Shown one piece after another: positions 6,985-10,439 of a stretch of 10,439 nucleotides of DNA (position 1 is the stretch's first letter; every line of letters begins with the position of its first letter). Source of the DNA: an uncultured Flavobacteriaceae bacterium (GTDB lineage Bacteria > Bacteroidota > Bacteroidia > Flavobacteriales > Flavobacteriaceae); contig CAJWAY010000039.1 in assembly GCA_913020685.1 (NCBI GenBank), positions 1 through 10,439 of the forward strand, given 5' to 3'. Under the pieces are notes generated by a model. That model was not told the origin of the DNA. It saw only the letters and a program-made list of their open reading frames with translations, and searched no databases. A program made the translations under genes and the position numbers.

Positions 6985-7624
6985 ACGGTGGAGGGGCAAT
7001 GATTTTAATTCTTTCCTTTGTGATCGGGTGATTGATTGATAAGGAACGCGCATGTAAATCAATACTGCCATCAGGATTACTTCTTTTAGCTCCATACTTT
7101 AAATCCCCTCTAATCGGAAAACCAATCTTGGTCAGTTGACTTCTGATTTGGTGATGCCTTCCTGTTTCGAGCCTAATTTCCAAAACAGTGTAGTGATCTA
7201 AATTTCTCAACTTTTTGAAATGTAGTATAGCTTTCTTGGAGTCATTGACTTCTTTTTTATGAGCAAAAGATTTATTCATTTTGGTATTTCTTTTGAGCCA
7301 GTGGATTAGTGTGGCAGCTGAAGTTTTCATTTCCGGCCCTACTATTGCCCAATAAATTTTATTAGATATCCTTTCCTTGAACTGCTTGTTCATTCTTCTG
7401 AGTGCTTTGGATGATCTGGCAAAAAGAATTACACCACTGGTAGGTCTATCCAACCGATGAATCACACCCAAGAATACCTCCCCAGGTTTATTGTATTTTT
7501 TTTTAATGTAGTCTTTTATTTTTTCTGCTAAAGGTAGATCTCCAGTGCGATCCCCTTGAACCAAATCACCGGCAGCTTTGTTTACCGCTATAAGATGATT
7601 GTCTTCGTATAGAATTTTTAGCAC
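6950..7624 (-). CDS. RluA-family RNA pseudouridine synthase
   Basis: This enzyme converts specific uridines in rRNA or tRNA to pseudouridine. The 224-residue protein is a single catalytic domain without an N-terminal S4 domain. HRLDRPTSGV (56-65) contains the catalytic aspartate D59 in the RluA-family motif II. LETGRHHQIRSQL (152-164) and GDLKYGA (173-179) are the later family motifs, and LHARSL (190-195) is the usual motif before the final strand. The target site cannot be read from the sequence; single-domain members include rRNA- and tRNA-modifying types. The start is a GTG (7624-7622): no in-frame ATG precedes the conserved LKILYEDNHLIAVNK, and the next methionine is residue 79. The gene follows panB by 15 bases in the same reading frame, so both are probably on one transcript. 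Its 3' end overlaps the convergent 5416 gene by 35 bases. Confidence 0.93.
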   Translation of the reverse strand: MLKILYEDNHLIAVNKAAGDLVQGDRTGDLPLAEKIKDYIKKKYNKPGEVFLGVIHRLDRPTSGVILFARSSKALRRMNKQFKERISNKIYWAIVGPEMKTSAATLIHWLKRNTKMNKSFAHKKEVNDSKKAILHFKKLRNLDHYTVLEIRLETGRHHQIRSQLTKIGFPIRGDLKYGAKRSNPDGSIDLHARSLSINHPITKERIKIIAPPPSKPQWNFDFSD

Positions 7625-7639
7625 GACTAAGGAGTGAGG

Positions 7640-8458
7640 CTAATATTGTTCTTTGTTATTTGGGAAATCTTGTTTTTTGACATCGTTTGTATAGCTTTTT
7701 ATAGCCTTAGTGATTTCATCATCGAGGTTAAGGTATCGGCGTAAGAAACGCGGACTAAATTCTTTGTTCATACCAAGTATATCATTTAATACCAAAACTT
7801 GCCCGTCTACCTGAGCACCTGCTCCGATACCAATTATGGGAATATTTACCATATGGGCAACTTTTTCAGCTAGTTTTGCAGGAATTTTTTCCAAAACAAT
7901 ACCAAAACAACCAACTTTTTCAAGCATTTGAGCATCAATGATCAATTGTTCAGCTTCTGAGTCATCCTTTGCCCTGACATTGTAAGTACCAAATTTGTAT
8001 ATGGACTGAGGAGTTAAACCAAGATGACCCATTACAGGAATACCGGCCTGAATGATTCGCTCTATTGAATCTTGTATTTGACTACCACCCTCGAGTTTAA
8101 CAGCATGAGCTCCCGCCTCTTTCATGATCCTTATGGCAGAGCGCAAAGCCTCCTTGGAATCTGCCTGATAAGTACCAAAAGGGAGATCAACAATAACCAG
8201 TGCTCTTTTTACCCCTCTTAATACACTGGAAGCATGGTAAATCATCTGATCCAAGGTTATGGGCAAGGTTGTCTCATGGCCTGCAATGACATTTGATACA
8301 GAATCCCCAACCAATATAACATCAATGCCAGCTTTGTCTAAAATGCCCGCCATGGTATAATCATAAGCAGTAAGCATGGCAATTTTTTCACCTTTAGCCT
8401 TCATTTCCGAGAGTGTTCGGGTTGTGATTCGAGAATATTTTTTTGTTGCTTTTGACAT
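7640..8458 (-). CDS. panB: 3-methyl-2-oxobutanoate hydroxymethyltransferase
   Basis: PanB transfers a hydroxymethyl group from 5,10-methylenetetrahydrofolate to 2-oxoisovalerate, giving ketopantoate, the first step of pantothenate and coenzyme A synthesis. The 272 residues fit the family (~260-280). Metal and substrate ligands are visible: D52 in VGDSVSNV, D91 in DLPFGTY and E123 in KLEGG. The catalytic glutamate is E190 in VLEKIP. MLTAYDYTMA (28-37), GHLGLTPQS (144-152) and IGIGAGAQVDGQVLV (209-223) are further family blocks. The N-terminal extension of about 10 residues and the polar C-terminal tail are unremarkable. It uses the same 2-oxoisovalerate as LeuA, so the two loci compete for one valine-pathway intermediate, but they are in separate transcription units. 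Divergent from dnaK across a 130-base control region. Confidence 0.97.
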   Translation of the reverse strand: MSKATKKYSRITTRTLSEMKAKGEKIAMLTAYDYTMAGILDKAGIDVILVGDSVSNVIAGHETTLPITLDQMIYHASSVLRGVKRALVIVDLPFGTYQADSKEALRSAIRIMKEAGAHAVKLEGGSQIQDSIERIIQAGIPVMGHLGLTPQSIYKFGTYNVRAKDDSEAEQLIIDAQMLEKVGCFGIVLEKIPAKLAEKVAHMVNIPIIGIGAGAQVDGQVLVLNDILGMNKEFSPRFLRRYLNLDDEITKAIKSYTNDVKKQDFPNNKEQY

Positions 8459-8494
8459 TTTCGCTTGTAAAAGTAGTTTTTAGTTTGATGTTGT

Positions 8495-8528
8495 AAAAAT
8501 TATTTTTTGCTTTATTTACGTATGACAA
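8495..8528 (-). promoter_or_regulatory. Weak candidate promoter for panB
   Basis: On the minus strand TAATTTTT (complement of 8495-8502) is one base from the Bacteroidota -7 consensus TANNTTTG, and TTG (complement of 8526-8528) lies 23 bases upstream of it. The leader to the panB ATG at 8458 would be about 30 bases. The -33 element would sit inside the palindrome at 8523-8535, so a protein bound there could affect both directions. The AT-richness makes a chance match quite possible. Confidence 0.25.
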
Positions 8529-8535
8529 GGTGTCA
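8523..8535. promoter_or_regulatory. Perfect palindrome TGACA-AGG-TGTCA upstream of dnaK (putative operator)
   Basis: The two five-base arms are exact reverse complements around a three-base spacer, a typical binding site for a dimeric regulator. The site ends 12 bases before the TGGCAC element of the putative dnaK promoter and lies between panB and dnaK. It is not the CIRCE element bound by HrcA. The identity of any binding protein is unknown. Confidence 0.45.
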
Positions 8536-8547
8536 GAGTTAGTGATG

Positions 8548-8562
8548 TGGCACAATGCTTGA
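8548..8562 (+). promoter_or_regulatory. Sigma-54-like -24/-12 promoter element of dnaK
   Basis: TGGCAC at 8548-8553, five bases, then TTGA at 8559-8562 matches the sigma-54 consensus TGGCAC-N5-TTGC at all but the last base. The spacing between the GG and the -12 position is exactly the canonical 12. Transcription would start near 8574, giving a leader of about 15 bases before the ATG at 8589. I saw no convincing TANNTTTG housekeeping promoter in the same region on the plus strand. Confidence 0.45.
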
Positions 8563-8588
8563 ATATATACTTAAAAATTAACAATATT

Positions 8589-10439
8589 ATGAGTAAAATA
8601 ATCGGAATCGACTTAGGAACAACCAATTCATGCGTTTCGGTAATGGAAGGTAAGGAGCCTGTCGTCATTCCTAATGCCGAAGGTAAGAGAACCACTCCCT
8701 CTGTTATCGCATTTGTTGAGGGTGGAGAAATAAAAGTTGGGGATCCAGCCAAGAGGCAAGCAGTAACCAATCCCACTAAAACTATTGCATCTGTAAAAAG
8801 ATTTATGGGTAATAAATTCTCCGAATCCTCCAAAGAGGCTAAAACAGTCGCGTACAAAGTAGTTAAAGGTGACAACAATACACCAAGAATAGACGTTGAT
8901 GGTCGTTTATATACCCCACAAGAACTGTCTGCTATGATTTTACAAAAAATGAAAAAAACAGCAGAAGATTACCTTGGACAAGACGTGAACGAGGCAGTTA
9001 TTACTGTCCCAGCGTATTTTAATGACGCACAACGTCAAGCTACCAAAGAAGCAGGCGAAATTTCTGGACTTAAAGTTCAGAGAATTATCAATGAGCCTAC
9101 TGCTGCTGCATTGGCCTTTGGTTTGGACAAGAAAAATACTGGTGACAGTAAGATTGCTGTTTATGACCTTGGTGGTGGTACTTTCGATATTTCTATTCTT
9201 GAATTAGGAGATGGTGTTTTTGAAGTATTGTCAACCAACGGTGACACTCATTTGGGAGGTGATGATTTTGATCAGGTATTAATCGATTTTCTTGCTGATG
9301 ATTTCAAGAAAGGCGAACAAATTGACCTGAGAGATGATCCAATGGCACTGCAGAGGTTAAAAGAGGCCGCTGAAAAAGCCAAAATTGAATTATCATCTTC
9401 AGCCCAAACAGAAATCAATTTACCTTATGTTACTGCGACAGCTTCAGGACCAAAACATTTGGTTACTAATTTAACACGTGCCAAATTCGAACAACTCTCT
9501 GATCAATTGGTGAAAAGATCAATGGCCCCAGTAAAAAAAGCACTAGAAGATGCAGGACTTTCTACAGGAGACATCGACGAAGTAATATTGGTAGGTGGTT
9601 CTACCAGGATTCCTGTAATACAAGAAGAAGTTGAAAAATTTTTTGGTAAAAAACCTTCGAAAGGAGTAAACCCTGACGAAGTAGTAGCCATTGGTGCAGC
9701 CATACAGGGCGGGGTATTAACTGGTGATGTAAAAGATGTTTTACTTCTTGATGTAACACCATTGTCATTGGGTATTGAAACCATGGGAAGTGTGATGACC
9801 AAATTAATTGATTCCAATACCACTATTCCGACCAAAAAATCACAGGTGTTCTCAACTGCAGCTGATAACCAGCCCTCGGTAGAAATTCACGTTTTACAGG
9901 GTGAACGGTCTATGGCAGCAGACAATAAGACCATTGGAAGGTTTCACCTAGACGGGATTCCACCCGCTCCCCGGGGGACTCCTCAAATTGAGGTAACTTT
10001 CGATATTGATGCAAATGGAATCATAAAAGTAAGTGCCTCTGACAAGGCAACTGGAAAATCACAAGATATTCGTATTGAGGCTTCTTCGGGTTTGACTGAA
10101 GAAGAAATCGAAAAGATGAAACAAGAGGCTGAAGCTAATGCTGAAAGTGATAAAAAAGCTAAGGAGGAAGTTGATAAGCTCAACACTGCGGATCAAATGA
10201 TTTTTCAAACTGAAAAGCAATTGAAAGAATTTGGAGACAAGCTTTCTGATGACAAAAAAGCACCTATTGAGGCTGCACTTGAAGAATTAAAAAAGGCCTA
10301 TGAGTCTAAAGAACCAACTGCTATTGATTCATCATTGGATAAAATAAATGAGGCCTGGAAAAATGCATCGGAAGAAATGTACAAAGCCCAAGCAGAAGCG
10401 GGTCAAGGTGCGGAAGGATCAACTACCCCCCCCAAACAA
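8589..10439 (+). CDS. dnaK: Hsp70 chaperone DnaK (C-terminal end beyond the window)
   Basis: DnaK is the cytoplasmic ATP-dependent chaperone that works with DnaJ and GrpE in folding and stress recovery. I translated 617 codons from the ATG at 8589 with no stop before the window edge; full-length DnaK is about 630-645 residues, so roughly 20 are missing. The nucleotide-binding domain shows IGIDLGTTNSCV (5-16), the phosphate-loop block AVYDLGGGTFDIS (190-202) and ILVGGSTRIP (333-342). The interdomain linker VLLLDVTPLSLG (384-395) precedes the substrate-binding beta domain, and the helical lid begins around 505 with GLTEEEIEKMKQEAE. The last visible residues (about 602-617) are the Gly/Ala/Pro-rich disordered tail that normally precedes an acidic terminus. 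The ATG is preceded by AT-rich sequence without a ribosome-binding site, as is common in this phylum. Regulation is probably from the sigma-54-like element and palindrome just upstream. Confidence 0.98.
   Translation, partial: MSKIIGIDLGTTNSCVSVMEGKEPVVIPNAEGKRTTPSVIAFVEGGEIKVGDPAKRQAVTNPTKTIASVKRFMGNKFSESSKEAKTVAYKVVKGDNNTPRIDVDGRLYTPQELSAMILQKMKKTAEDYLGQDVNEAVITVPAYFNDAQRQATKEAGEISGLKVQRIINEPTAAALAFGLDKKNTGDSKIAVYDLGGGTFDISILELGDGVFEVLSTNGDTHLGGDDFDQVLIDFLADDFKKGEQIDLRDDPMALQRLKEAAEKAKIELSSSAQTEINLPYVTATASGPKHLVTNLTRAKFEQLSDQLVKRSMAPVKKALEDAGLSTGDIDEVILVGGSTRIPVIQEEVEKFFGKKPSKGVNPDEVVAIGAAIQGGVLTGDVKDVLLLDVTPLSLGIETMGSVMTKLIDSNTTIPTKKSQVFSTAADNQPSVEIHVLQGERSMAADNKTIGRFHLDGIPPAPRGTPQIEVTFDIDANGIIKVSASDKATGKSQDIRIEASSGLTEEEIEKMKQEAEANAESDKKAKEEVDKLNTADQMIFQTEKQLKEFGDKLSDDKKAPIEAALEELKKAYESKEPTAIDSSLDKINEAWKNASEEMYKAQAEAGQGAEGSTTPPKQ

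Noticed and set aside
6970..7005. A possible CATTG/CAATG hairpin near the convergent gene ends
   Set aside because: The stem is only about five base pairs with a loop of over 20 bases, and it lies in coding sequence without a U tract.
8459..8588. A CIRCE element (HrcA operator) upstream of dnaK
   Set aside because: The TTAGCACTC-N9-GAGTGCTAA pattern is absent; the palindrome present is TGACA-N3-TGTCA.
8516..8878. A 120-codon minus-strand frame across the dnaK start, with hydrophobic stretches
   Set aside because: It overlaps conserved DnaK coding sequence and the control region; the hydrophobic runs are reverse complements of DnaK codons.
9503..10186. Two minus-strand frames inside dnaK (110 and 67 codons)
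   Set aside because: They are fully contained in conserved dnaK sequence and are Ser/Thr-rich antisense shadows.
1..10439. An undescribed defence, mobile or secretion system
   Set aside because: All genes but one belong to well-known housekeeping families; there are no transposases, integrases, toxin-antitoxin pairs, tRNAs, long repeats or sharp composition shifts.

Overview
The window looks like a chromosomal core-metabolism segment from a member of the Bacteroidota; the class is not resolved. Three things suggest this. The leucine cluster has the order leuA-leuC-leuD-second LeuA homologue-leuB, with a short LeuA that has no regulatory domain. Ribosome-binding sites are weak or absent, and at least one promoter resembles the TTG/TANNTTTG type. 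There is also a large conserved-looking helical protein of a kind I associate only with this phylum. Base composition is moderately AT-rich. I see no mobile elements, RNA genes, CRISPR arrays or phage genes.

Layout. Positions 1-5270 (minus strand) hold a tight branched-chain amino-acid operon, read right to left: leuA (4116-5270), leuC (2695-4092), leuD (2097-2693), a citramalate-synthase-type LeuA paralogue (553-2073) and the start of leuB (553 to beyond position 1). Gaps are 23, 1 and 23 bases, and the last pair overlaps by one base. Positions 5271-5415 are a divergent control region. Positions 5416-6984 (plus strand) encode an uncharacterised 522-residue alpha-helical, TPR-like protein. 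Its 3' end overlaps by 35 bases the 3' end of an RluA-family pseudouridine synthase gene (6950-7624, minus). That gene lies 15 bases downstream of panB (7640-8458, minus). Positions 8459-8588 are a second divergent control region, with a perfect TGACA-N3-TGTCA palindrome and a sigma-54-like -24/-12 element. These precede dnaK (8589 to the window end, plus), which is cut off before its stop codon.

How the genes work together. LeuA condenses 2-oxoisovalerate with acetyl-CoA, and LeuCD and LeuB carry the product to the leucine precursor. The second synthase has the pyruvate-pocket residues of Leptospira citramalate synthase, so the same LeuCD/LeuB enzymes probably also convert citramalate to 2-oxobutyrate, giving isoleucine without threonine. 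PanB draws on the same 2-oxoisovalerate for pantothenate and coenzyme A, although it is in a different transcription unit. DnaK and the pseudouridine synthase are housekeeping functions with no visible link to the pathway.

The most useful leads are the citramalate-type paralogue paired with a LeuA lacking its allosteric domain, the uncharacterised helical protein, and the sigma-54-like promoter of dnaK. I found no evidence of a wholly new multi-gene system.
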